From Effrenium voratum (lineage: Eukaryota > Sar > Dinophyceae > Suessiales > Symbiodiniaceae), in contig CAUJNA010001247.1 of NCBI GenBank assembly GCA_963377175.1, positions 525,606 through 589,605 on the forward strand: DNA of 64,000 bases. The letters run 5' to 3'. The notes beneath the pieces are model-generated. The model saw only the letters and a program-made list of their open reading frames with translations. It did not search any database and was not told the DNA's origin. The position numbers and the translations under genes are program-made. Shown one piece after another: positions 1-12,486 of this stretch; the stretch's first letter is position 1; each line of letters starts with the position of its first letter.

Positions 1-3000
1 AAAAGCTTCGTAAAACAAGGTCCCATTTTTCTGCAGGCTTAGGACCGACAGGCCATCGACAGCCTTTGGTAGGTTGCCCCTTGATTTGATTTGAGCCTCA
101 ACATTTTCTGGAATTCCATACCACACCACGAAGTTTCGGGTCCCGACTCGCCAGGGTGGTCGGGGCATCTACAACCCTCCGCGCCCCACGGACGCAGTGC
201 AGGCGCAAGCTAGCGTAGGAGCTTGACTGGCCGAAGGAGTTTTTCGACCCCCCCAAAAAAAAGAAGGACCCCCCATTTTTGAGGGTCCCCTACATTTCTG
301 AAACCGTTCGGTGGTTTTAGACATCTTTGATGGCATCCCTCGGTCCAAGCTTGGCTTTGTGTCAGTTTCATACCTTTGGAAAGAGAATCGAAGGGGAAGG
401 ACACCACAATGCTTACGTTTATGCTGACAATTGGGAATCGCAGCGAAAAGAGCGAAACAAACTTAGGAGCTACGATGCCTAACTGCAATCAAGGATCGGG
501 CAAGGCAGCTGAACGAATGTGCACAAAGGCCTGCATTGATTTGACTTGATGATGGTGATGAACGGTGCAACCTTTACATGGACGGGAGCTGCACTGTGCA
601 TAAAACACTTGTAGACAATTGCGCGCGGTATGCAGTCTTTGCTGGGCATATATAACATTGTGCAACAATACCTGCATGAACTTAGAATCCCTGCAGTGTT
701 CCAGTGCCTTGCAACTTCAAATGTGGCATGCGATCAGACGATTAATGGAGCAGAGCTTTGTGTTTTAGTACATGCTTACAAAGCTGCAAAAAGAAAGGCT
801 ATCCACCCGGATAGCTCTTCTGCGCGCAAAGTCTGTCCATCTCCCCAACATCCACTCGCAGCAGGCTAGATGTTTAAAACCCTCCACGGGGAAGCAACTG
901 GCCCTGTCCGTGGAGGCTGTTCCTCAGCGCCAGAGAACACCCTGCGGTTCCTGGCAGGGAATCGATCGCGGCTGTCCAAATGCGGCGCCGGACCGTCGTT
1001 GCCACCAGAGCTACGCCTCTCGTTTTGGAGAGTTGTCTTTTCTTCCCCCGAGTTTGTGAGTTTCCTTTTGGCGGGATGTTCAAAGGGCAATAGGGAGCCC
1101 GACAGGAAGGGAATGAGTGGGAATGATACCTTTTCCAAACCTGACCTGGCGGGGGGACTTTTGGGTTGTGCTGACGGGAAACCTCAGGAAAGCCCCGTAT
1201 TTGGGTGGCTCACTCCCTTGAAGAAAAAGGCTGAATCAAAAAGGGACATGACACCATTAAAATAGCTATTCCCTCCGAACTACATGTTGTGTGTTGATTT
1301 GCTGAGAACATTTCTCATGAATTGCTTTGAAGGGGTTGGCTTCAGGAAGGAGGCCGTGCATTTACAAAATGCTAGATGTTTTTCAGCGTTTCAGGAGCCG
1401 TTTTTTGACGATAGCCTTTCAGGCGCGTTTGTGTTGAGGGTTATACCTTTCAAAGGGAAAAGGAGAGTTTGGGCGCTCTTTTTCTTTTGGGGAGTCTTTG
1501 TTTCTGTTCAAAGGGAAAACCAAAGGTGTTCGGGTTCAAGAAGCCTGTAGTTCCTAAACCAAACCAAAGCACCTGTCCAAACCATTTCTGGGGAAGCTGA
1601 GCTATGGAGGGGGACCCATTGGAGACAGACTGCAATGGAGGTTTCCCTCAGCGTTCGCAAAGTACCACAACAAAATAAGCCGGTTTGCTTGGCTGGTTTG
1701 CCCTTGCCGAGTTTGACCAGTCAGATCTCCCTCCATTTGTTAACATCCACTTACATTTCTTCGCGGATGTTTTTGGGTGCTACGCAAGGGCTTAAGATAC
1801 ATTGGACAAAACACAACTTCTCCCCTTGTGGAACGTGCACCACCATGCATGTGCTGACACCAAATGGATTGGGACATCATATCTATGCATTCTTTTTTAA
1901 GTAGGATCCATCCAGTCTCAGGCTGACATTTTAAGAACTTATTTGCAGAGGGAGCCAACTTTTCCCAAATGGGTGCGGGAGCTGTCTGAAACCGAGGGTC
2001 TGCGATGGGAACCGGCGGCTCCATGAATGACAGCGACGGTTTTCATTTCCACAGTATTTGGCCGTTCGAACGTGCTTTGTAGGCCATTAACCATATTTAT
2101 TTGTGTGTGTTGGTTCATATTGTATACAATATGTGATATCATGACTGCTACATTACATGACTGTTCATTTCCTGCTTGTGATGATCCTTCGTGCTCCTTG
2201 CCACGTGCAATGTACCCTAAACCCATCCTTTACACCCTGCCCGGCAAAATGGCCGGATTACCATCCCTTTTAAACTTTGCGCGTTGGGGGTGGGGGTTCG
2301 TGATGATGGGACACACTCAGAAACTATCTTGCAACCGCCTACTTTCGGGCTGAATTTTCGGGGCGTTCGTGGCTTTCGGGGAACAGATCTGCTCTTGAGG
2401 GTTGTTACCTCACCAGTTTTGGGATATTTTGGGTGATGTGGCAAACATTCTTCAATCAGTTGTGGAGCGATGTTTAAGTGTAAGCAAGGGGTTGTTTCGA
2501 AATAGGGGAAGCCCCGAAACCCTTGTTTCTTGTTTCCAGTTTTTTTTCTTCTTCAAAACCAACCAACTGGGGGGTGGGGGGGTTGGGGGGCCGGGGGGCC
2601 TTGGGGAACTGTCTGTGCCCCTTCACCCTCCAAAAGACACGCTTAGGTTCTCACTCAAATGGGGGTGCCTCCCCCCCCAAAAAAGAGTCTCATTCAAGCC
2701 AAATCCAACAGGCTCAGATGACAATATCATAGTAGCCCCGTTTGGACGTGGGGGGGCTACCCAATTTTCTTTTGGTTCCTTACAAACGCAGGGAGCCTAC
2801 AAATGAGCATTAGTAAGTAATATTGCCCGTTGATCAGAAACGCCATTGGAATTCCCATAGAGTCTCTTGCCAGCAGCTGGGGGAGCCTTGAGGTGAAAGA
2901 CTTGGACAAGTTCCTCGTGGTAGTCGGGGGGGCTCCCCATGAGCTGGAGAAGGAGGTGGCAAACAGGCTCTCGCTCTGCCGCGGTAGGGCGTCAGTGGGG

Positions 3001-3960
3001 GCCGCAAGCCCAAAAGGAATAGGGGCAAATAGCGACTAGTGAGGCCGATTGGAGGCTCAGCAGGCATATTCGGGTTCCTCTTGGGGATCACGAAAGTTGT
3101 CTTAAAATCAGGGCCCTTCTTTGGATCCGCGGGCAACCAGCTGTGGGGTTTTGGGGATTTCTGTCGAGCTTGAGCCTTCTTTGCCCGTCCAAGCCGGCCA
3201 CAAGCTTGGAAATTCCCGAAGGGGAAGGTACCCCAGGCCCCTTCACGGGGGTTCCCTCAGTTCCACAGTTTGGGGTTTTTAGAACTTCTTCCCGCCCTAA
3301 CGCGCGCTACTCTTGCTCTTTGGGGGGATTGGTTCTATGACTTTGGTTTGCGGGAACCTGCAGGAGGGATTCCTGACACCTCCACCGACAAACATTTACT
3401 TCGGGTATGCCTGTGAGCGGCCCTTCTGTTGTTTGGGCCAAATACCTGGTGAACGCCATGCTGATCCACAAAAAATAAACAACAGCAAGCCACGTCAAAA
3501 CCCTGGCGTATTGCGGCAAGCTTCGATGCCTCCAATGATTCTTGACTTGAAAGGGCATTTGTTATGTCAACTTCGGAGTCATCCGAAAGAATCAGAGGAC
3601 CCTTAGAAGTGAACCTACCTGTTTCAAGCAGTTTTATTCAGTTCAATGCGAGAATCTTTTTGGTTTATATATCACTTGGAGATTGATTCTCCATGAATTT
3701 CTGGTAGTTCTCGTCTTCAACTGTTTGTTTTCCCTTTCGGGAAAGTCACCAAACACTAGAAAACCATATATTTTGTTGATTCGGCATGTGAGATTTCAGA
3801 ATTGGTCCCTTCATATGTTTGAAGAGACGTTTTTTGGGTTTGGGGCCGCAACTCCCAACACGCCCCAAACTACCAGAAAACCAAAACAGCTAGGAATGGC
3901 CGGAGAAGCAATCTCCAGGTAGGTATGCTCCAGCGAAGTCACCGAGTAATTGCAAAGAAC

Positions 3961-4205
3961 TTGCAACATTCGAGCCGGAGCTCCGGGAGTGTACTTCGAG
4001 CAGTACAATCGTACTTAAAAGTTGCGAGTTCCGAGCTGGAGCTGCCGGAGTGTACTTCGCGTACTTTCGTGCTTAAAAGCTGCGACCTTCGAGCCAGAGC
4101 TCTGGGATGGTACTTTGAGTACTTCTTTCGTGCGTAAGAGTTGCGACTTTCAAGCCGGAGCTGCAGGAGTGCAATTCGCGTTCTACTTTCGTACTTAAAA
4201 GTTAC
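3961..4205. repeat. ~60-bp tandem repeat, four degenerate copies
   Basis: Four successive copies of a unit that begins GAGCCGGAGCTCCGGGAGTG and ends CGTACTTAAAAGTTGCGA start near 3,972, 4,033, 4,092 and 4,153. Copies differ by substitutions and small indels. No coding function is seen. Confidence 0.8.
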
Positions 4206-5062
4206 GATGATCCCTGCAGAGGGGTCATCGGGCGAAGCGCGCTGAGGCAGTGTGAGCCCGCGGCGAACCCGCCCGCGAAACCGAGGTAGCCTTCGCGATC
4301 TCGCCATCCTTCTTCTGTCTTTTCTATCTCCTTCTTTGTACTTCTTGCTTAGTTTCTCACTTTCTTCGTGTGACTCCTTTGTTTCTTTTAACTTTTCGTA
4401 GTACGGAAGTTTCCTAACTATACTTCCTTTGATGAGTTCACCTGAGGGATCCCAGGAAAAAGAGTGTGGAATCCAGTCAGCGGTGTCACAGGTGGAAGAC
4501 TCGAGTTAGAGGTGCGCAATTTGGGAAATTTCAACCTTGCCCCGACCCGACCCCCCTTTCAAGCTTGAAAGGTGAAACAACATGATGCGAGAAGCAAACG
4601 GCGTACCTTTGGAAGTTCGGGGCTCCGATCGGAAGCCTATGGGCCTACAGCAATTCAAGCTCAGCGCTCCTCTATTGGAACTTGGGTGAACATTTTGAAA
4701 TGGGAGCATGGGGCATTTCATTTGACATCAATCCCTTTGTGACCCCGGTACGTGCCGGTACATGCCGATACCCGGGACAAGTTTTTGAGGACCTGGTTTG
4801 GATGGGCCTGGTTGCTGGGGATGTTCCAAGAGAAGGAAGAGAGAAGGGGGCTAGAAGGGAAGGGGAGAGAAAGGGAGAGAAGGGAATGGGGGAAAGAAGG
4901 GACGGAGGGAAGCAGGAAAAAAATCATCACAGCTAAGGCTAAGGCCCAAAACCTGGTTTCATGGAGAGCTCCCGCTTGCCCTCAACGCCCCGCTACAGTT
5001 CCCAACCCCCCTCCCCCCACACCAATCCTGATCCCGCCCCACACTCCCAGCCAACGAACCTT

Positions 5063-5280
5063 AGACCCCCCTAAACCACCCCGAAGTCTCCAGACTGACC
5101 GCCGTAACCCAATCTTCTATCTCCCCAACCAACCCTAAAGCAACCACCCTAAACTAAGCTTAAAGCCACCGACACCAACCATATTACTTAAACCAACCCG
5201 AACACAACCTTAAATACACCCTAAACCCACCTAAACCAACTCTAAGTACCCCCCACTAAACTAACTGTCGAACCCTTCCC
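5063..5280. repeat. Degenerate CCCTAAA-rich tract (interstitial telomere-like)
   Basis: CCCTAAA and one- or two-base variants (CCCCTAAACC, ACCCTAAAC, ACCTAAACC) recur many times in an A/C-rich strand. This matches the complement of the plant-type telomere unit TTTAGGG, which dinoflagellates share. The copies are too degenerate to be an active chromosome end. Confidence 0.5.
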
Positions 5281-8200
5281 AAACTAATCTCCGGGTTGTT
5301 TTGGTGTTTGTCGGGTTCTTGGTCAAAAATTCACCCGGAAACGGGGCTGCGTTTTCCGTATCTCTCTTGCATATTTTTTTGTGTGGCATATCCACCCCTG
5401 GGACCCAACACTCGAGTTCTCTTCACCCATCCTAAATCCTGCAAAACGAGAATGGTCCAGACAACAAAGCTTGATATCGAACTCCCATTTAGTGTTGAAT
5501 TTGGGTCTCTTTGAGAGAGGGTTTCTCCAAAGCCACATTATTTGCTCCCCGTTTGTCCTCGCCGCTGCGCATCGTGAGTCAGGCGCCGCTTCCGGTTCCC
5601 TTCGCGCCATGCACGTGTGCATGCTGTGCGAATCGAGGCAGGGCACAGGCTTTTGGCCGAAACGGCTCGTTTGAGAAGGATGTTAATATTAGGGGACTTG
5701 CTGGACATTTGGGAATGTCCACAAGTTCCTCTTGCAAAAATAGAGGTTTCCCCTCAGTGTTTTTGCAGAGACTGGGGTGAGTGGTAGAAATCTTCATTCC
5801 GAAGAAGCCAATTTGGTTTATTTGCTTCAGGTGGTGTTTCCTCAAGTAAGTCCGCTCCAAATCTACTTTTGTTTTCTTTCAGCCTAAGCCCATTTTGCAT
5901 TCACCTTGCATTCGGAGAACTGGCCAGCTGCGGGTTGGCGCATTTTCGCTTTGGTGCCAGGCCACCCCCATTGCAGGAGAGCGGTCAAATGCCCGTTGAG
6001 GCGGGTATCGATCTGCGCAGAGCAAGTGCTGCAATGCTGTTGCCTCAATGCGATCAGAAATGCGGCAGGCAAGGAGCCGGATTTTCTCACCAACAAGTGG
6101 GGTGGTTCCCTTTGGTTGCCTCTTACAGAGAACTGAAAGGTGTTTTGGACGGGCGCTTTCACAGCAATTTGTACCCAAGTGAAAGTAGATGGCATGATTT
6201 CATTCATCTGCGCAAGCAAAGATAATGATAAGTCCTAAATGGGGTGGTTGTGCCGTCTACTTTTACATTTTCTGCAATGCAGGAATCACTTCAAATCCTG
6301 ACATCCAATCAGTTGCTGGAGTTTGTTAGTGGAAAGATCATTTTGGTCGGTTTGACAAAGCACCAAATGGTTCGCGGAGGTTTGGCTGACGGATACAGTT
6401 GGGTGAAAGGTGGTCACTCGTGATCCCCAGTTCCCATTGTGACGCATAGAGCCGTCAAAAAGTGGTGGTAGGGGTGTCATGAGAAACCGCGAAGGTCGCC
6501 ACCTTGCCCACCAATTTTGATTTGTCCATTTGGCTGTAATCTTTTTTTTGGCAACCGTTTTGGTTGGTGGTTTCATGCAAAGGACAGCCAAAGTACAACA
6601 CCAGGAGCTGGATGGTTTGAAGCTAGCTGCCTGATGGGTTCAGGTTGATTCCTGGATAGCAGAAAAAGTAAAATTGGTTCTCAGCGGGGAATGAGGGAAT
6701 GATCCCTATAAACCATGCCTTGGGTATGTCTTCTACTAGGGGACCTCCCCAAAATGGAGGTTCTCCTTTTTGTCGCCTTTCAAAACAACCAAACAAGGGG
6801 TACCCTCAAACAAATGACAACCATATTTTTTTTTGTCTATCATGAATTATGGTAACCAATGCTGACACCTGACTTTTTGCCCACCCGCCCACATCTTACT
6901 AAGAGTCGCTTTTGAGTGGGCATTCCTTTCTTCCAGGGGACTGTGCCCACTGCTCATCGCTATGAGTCTGGAGCTCCGGGATCCTTCTTTCCAGACCTGG
7001 CCCGAAAAAGAAAGGCAATCGCAGAAGCAGCTGGTGTTGAAATTCATGAGTCATGTGGTAGAATTGTGTATGTGTGTGTGTGTTTCTTTGAGGTCACTCC
7101 TTTTTAGGTTGTTGAAAGGGAAATCCTAAACAAAGTTATCGGGGGGGGGGGGGTGCGTGATTTCCTCATTTCCCTTAATGCCATCGCTCAGGCCCCGCAG
7201 AGCGCCAAGCACGGCCTGCTTTGCGGACAAATCTTGAGGGCAAGATATGAGTGTGTTTTATAGTCTCCTCAATATGGTGGGGTTTTCTTTGGATTTGACC
7301 ACAAAACAAATGTACTTTCAACACAACACACACACACACAGCCATGTCGGGCTGCCCCTTTCCAGGTTGGTTTGAGAGGACGTTCCCTATGACGGCAGCC
7401 ATACTGGTCCCCTTTGTGGGACCAGGAATGAACATCCAGGACAGCATCCCCAGTGTGTTTCAGAGGGATCTTGGCTGATCTTGGACCTAAATTTTAAGCG
7501 TGCGATTTAACTCGAGGTAGAGCGCTCAGACCTGAGCACTTGCACCCAGCGAGTAACCATCAGTTAGCAGATGGATTCCCGATTGTGGCGCGTTGGGAAT
7601 TCTCCTTGCATATGTGCTTGTGTGTACTGACTGCTGGCAACTGACTGCTATACTCACTTCATTTTATGAAATGACCTTGGCTGACGCGAAGCTGTTGCAG
7701 CAAGACCCGTGGGACCATGCACCTTCCCGGCGGTGCCAGGTGCCTTCTTAATGGAAGTGGACGGGGGTTTGGAAGACTATCCCCTTGACAAGGCCTCTCC
7801 ACTTTCAATTCTTCGGAAAAGGGATATCAAATGAGTTCGTCTATGGTTTTGTCAAAATGGGCCAGAGGAAAGTTGTGTATATACCTATTTCTTCGGTGTT
7901 TTTTCAGCTGTGGTATGTTTCGTCGGGTGCAGTCCAGTCAGAATAAGTGGTTCTGAAATTCAATCAGAAAGCGGGCAGCTGTTTTTGGACATATTATTTG
8001 TTGTATATTTATAAAATATTCCCAATCAAACATGGGAACACATCCAGCGGTCTCGGTGGGGAAAAGGGGGACGAGCTCCAATTGTCCACAACCCCCATAT
8101 GCTCCCGGTCTTCATGTGATGGAAAGGTGCTGAGACCTGTCATGTAAAGGGTGCAAAAGCAACGGATAATGAGAGGATGGCATATGCCCTCAATCACCAA

Positions 8201-11200
8201 CTGGTGTTACATTGAATGTTATGGGCACATGGAATGCGCGGCTATACAAGAGGGGATTTTCTCCAACCTCACAGCTTGGTTTTAACGCTCGACCTTCCTC
8301 TTGGTTTTGGGGTCCAAACAACAGGCTGGGGTGGTTGGCCGAACAAAAACAGGGAACGGCCCACGGACTTCGGCTGTTTTCGGAGACTTGCATAGCTCAG
8401 GAATCCAGGAAGTTTGGAGGTATCGAGCTTATTTTTTGCGGCTCATATCACAGGCACATACTGCCTCACACGTCTACGGGCGGCGCATAAGCCATAACTT
8501 CAACCTGTACCTCCAATGGCGTTGAACATAAGGCCAAGGGGCCAAGGACTGTTGACCCTGGATTCATCAAGGCGGATTAGGGTGGGTGTTTCTTCAAATG
8601 GCACCGAGTGATATCCTGAGACGTGGCGAGTGGACATCACCCCCCCCTGGTAAATTATGTCCACCAAAGGGCCCCGAAGTAAAATTCGCACCCCAATCCG
8701 AGCTGCAAGGATCTTGCCCTTCAGAACCGGAGATTGCTCCGGAAGGTCCAGGGTTTGCTCATTTTATCAGCTTCGTGCCCGATTCGAATTCGGTGCTGTC
8801 AGGCTAGTTGGGCAGAATACTGATGTGGGGTACAACGAGCTCACTTTGACCCCTGTCTTGGGTTCCTCAAGTCAGCGTGAATTCTAGTAGGACACAGGAC
8901 TTCGCGATGTTTGGCGCTTGTTCGGGATCGTGGAGTCTTTCAGGGGTTGCATGAAGGTACCCATCTATTCCCCAAAAAACAACTTGCCTCTTTTCAGGTC
9001 CAACTGACTCTTTGTGCAACCAGTTCCAGCCAGGGCGCCAAAACGAAAACAGGGGCCAGTGTACCCATTGTATGTTTCACTCTCCACAAGGGTATTGGGT
9101 GAAAGTAGATGGCATTCACCCCCTTTTTGCTTGGTCATCCCCTTTACTTCCGCTCTTTGAGCCGGGAATTGCACCATCCATTTTCACCTAGCCAAACAGT
9201 ACCCTAAGCCTGCGGTTTGGATTGGATGGGGCTTCTCGCTTTGGTTCGTTGCCCCTGGGGAGGCTCTAGTAGCTCAAGTGCGCAGCTTTCGGTGTTCATA
9301 AAGTATCAAGGGAGCCCGCCATCTCAGCCCCGGGGAGTGCAAGCCATTTGAGCCATTCTCCTTCAGGCACGTTGTCGGGTTCAGTATCCTGCAAATGTAG
9401 CCCTTCTGCTAGACAACTTTTCATCACGTGCCGAAGCAAGCTCGGCCCTGTGCCGTTTTGCACGACACAAGAGGCCGCCCTAAATCACCTTCGACTCCAG
9501 GTAAGGTGACTTGGCGGAATCTTTTCAGAGTATCTGTGATTTTTCCAAGGGAGACTGGGAGCGAAGCCTTAGAACTACCAAGGAGAACATGGGCTCTTGA
9601 TTTCTTCTTTTGCGGTTTTCAGGCAAAAGGGGCTTCCCCAAAATGCCGCAGTTTTTTGCATATGCAGTCAGGGTGTTCTTCAGAAGTTCTGAGTGCAGTG
9701 CTCGATGGTAGCCGTGAGGCGACTCCCAAGTCTCAATGCAGGGTTTCCTCTTCTGAGGTACGGCGTCCCAACCCAAACCTTAGGCCCAGCTTTTGTCATT
9801 CCTTGTTTGTCCTCTTTTTGGTATCTAGACCTTTCACAAGGGCCAGCTATCGATGGAGTTTCTTTTTGATGGCTCATGCTTCAAGCGGTTGAGCGTCGAA
9901 CATCTGTGGAAATCCTGTACCTTGCAAGTGGCGACGCCGAGATTCGTTTTTCAAATGGCTGGTTGATTCTCCTAAATGCTGGACTTGTTTTCTGGATGTA
10001 TACAATTGACGGTACTTTGCTGGTTCCGTTTGTTTCCTAGCAATGTTTGTAATTGTGGCACATGTGCCATGGTCTCTGTACCCCTCTGCTTGGGGGTTGG
10101 AAAGGATGGTCACCAACCCCTCAATATGGGTGTTAGATCACCATGCTATAAGTTGGGTACCATGACCATGGCACATTTTGTTTTGCCCATGGCACAACAA
10201 ATTCATTGGTAGGTTATTTTTCGTTCACTGAGGACGAGGAGTGGGGCTTATTGCAAACCTTCCACGGGGCCAAAGCTGAGCTAATCTTCCAATGAATACT
10301 TGGCAATCTGTAGTCTGAGATAAGAAGCGTTTGGTCCTGCGAGAAACACCCAGCTGGCGATTTTTGAAAATCTGGGGCAGCTGCGCTGAGCCCTTGGGTT
10401 GGTTGCAACATTTATCAACGCCCAGGTATCTGTTAAAAGGAAAACCAAGGGGTTGTTCATGCAACAATTTTACGCTGAAACCGGGGCTTGGTCCCACCCT
10501 AACTCTCCAGTGGAGTGACACACCAGTTGGATCAAACCTCTTATTGTTGGGGGCATATCGAAGGGACCCCACACGTGAAAGCCACTTGGGATGCTCTGCA
10601 TCGGTTTTGAGACATCAAGACAAATTGAGAATGTGCTGTTTAACCGTTGTGATTCGTGAACTTTGTTTCCGTTTGGTTTTTTCTTGAACGACGCCTTCTT
10701 TCGGAACATCGTCAAGCCCTTGGGAAAGGATGGGGGGGAAACAAGTGATTCCTTGCCGCCAAGTCATGAAACTCACTTTTTTCCAGGTCAACTGGACCAA
10801 CCCAATTGAGACGCAGTCTCAAATAAAAGAAAGGCACCCAAGTCTTTGATGGATGCCTGTCGCAAGGGGGGCGCAGTGAATGGTGGCTGCAAACGGACCA
10901 ACGGAGGGTTGGGCCAAACCCTTGTTCAACAGGTCGGTTTGAGCCAATTTTTGGACCAACACCGTCCCTTTGAACTGCGGACAGAGGGTAATTTGGAGGA
11001 TGTGTTACTCAAATGGACCTTCAACTCTGGGCTCAATTGTTGCAGCGGCCACAGTTGCCCATGCTGAAGTTGCCCACCGGGCTGGAATCCCCCCGATTTG
11101 TTTGGAGGGGCTGCTCGGGTTTTGGCCAACTCGTTTTGGGACGCAGAAATCGCTCAGCTCTACATGCTGACAAGCGGATGCCGATCTGCGCTTTATGTCC

Positions 11201-12401
11201 TTAACAACGAAAAGAGACGCCAACGTCGACGGAATGGAACCCACCACAAACTCACAAATGGACCCCAAGATGAACCCGTTGCCATTTTTTTGGCGTGTGG
11301 GTGTGCGCGCGTGTTTTTGGAGTTGGTATATGTATATATACCCCCCTTCCTGCTTGGTTTGAAGGGACATTTGGGTCCCCCTGTTTCGAGACGTACTCAC
11401 ACATACACACACACACACATTTGCGCCTTTTTTGGTCACTGGTTTCCCATCATAAAGTGGCTGATTAACCAATGTGCTAGGGGTTCATAGCAGAGGTTCA
11501 TCATACATCGGGTTGTACATGTGTAGGTTCCATGTGATACGCTTTTTTGAACAGAGGTTGCTTTTCCCTGAAGAACCCGCGTTCGGAGTGCAACCTTTCC
11601 CTTGATTTTGACGGACAACGTGGCCCAATAAACTCGATTCGGAGGTTTCTCTGACAGAACAGTTAGCAACTGACCAGATTGGTACATGGGGTGGGGGGTT
11701 TAGACCATTCAATTTTCCAATGGTTGTAAGGAAACGAGGGGAACCCTCTAAAACCCAAAGTAAAGTGCTTCGTGGTTGGTTTGCAGCTTGCAAAAACGGC
11801 TCCAAACTTTTTCCGCTTGATCAACCCCTGGTCCTGTTGAGATATGTGTGGTAAAATGGAGTCAACTTGTCATGTTTAGACTTCACGCAGCTTTCGGCTC
11901 AGCGATCATTCACATTGGCAATATGCCGCGCGGTGAAGCATGGCACAAAGTATCCAACAAGCGGAAGCCAACAGGAAGGCCAGTTGAAAGGGACGCCAAA
12001 AAGGAAAAAACAGATGCTCTTTCAACAACGAGCTTCCTTAGAGGCAACACCATGTCTTCAAGAATCAAGGATCCTCGCCCAATTACTTTCTGGGACAACT
12101 GGAGAACTTTCGATATTCTGCGCATGGTTCAGAAGCGGGATCTGAACCCTTCATTTCCCTTTTTTGAAGGTTTCAAAGATGGTTTGTTTGGGTTTGCGAT
12201 AGATTGGCTTCCTTTGGGGTTGATGTGGTGACATTTGTAGGCTGGACATATGACAATGAATGTAAATGGGGAACCCCCTCAAAAGCGTTTGGTGGAGAGA
12301 CATCCCCATCTAAACGGTGCCCACCGGAGGGTCCCAATGCAAACCACGCAAACCCGTACCATAGATCTCTTGCCGTTTGCCCCTTGCCGCGTCATGCGGC
12401 A

Positions 12402-12486
12402 ATGCAGAGCGGGTTTGAGCCGCTGGCCGCAGAGGTGAAGCCCTTGCTGCTGCATGAATCGGTGGAGCTGCTGATGCAGGTTGGAG
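12402..12486 (+). CDS. rsmH: rsmH exon 1 (N-terminal block)
   Basis: Encodes [18 protein letters not shown], matching the family's N-terminal HxPVLLxE helix. Methionine 12402 is the nearest in-frame start before the conserved part, but the frame stays open upstream to 12,204, so an upstream exon or acceptor is possible. The donor is a non-canonical GA (AG|GAGTCC), phase 1. Confidence 0.7.

Larger units (their letters stand above)
1..12401. other. Host non-coding DNA, no supportable gene
   Basis: I see no conserved protein here on either strand. The open frames are short, overlap on both strands and lack family motifs. The DNA is of mixed composition with homopolymer G/C runs (for example about 14 G at 7,141) and short CA/TG runs. 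Some slightly GC-richer patches (about 870-1,020, 5,530-5,670, 5,930-6,080) could be small exons, but none can be assigned. The stretch lies 5' of the methyltransferase gene and may hold its promoter or exons for a targeting peptide. Confidence 0.45.

Noticed and set aside
7495..7585. tRNA-like segment (GGTAGAGCGCTCAGACC)
   Set aside because: It resembles a D-arm/A-box, but no matching T-arm (GGTTCGANTCC) or acceptor stem follows at tRNA spacing.
9428..9892. 154-residue plus-strand frame
   Set aside because: No family motif, biased toward Ser/Arg/Phe by composition, overlaps open frames on the other strand, and lies where codon bias looks non-coding.
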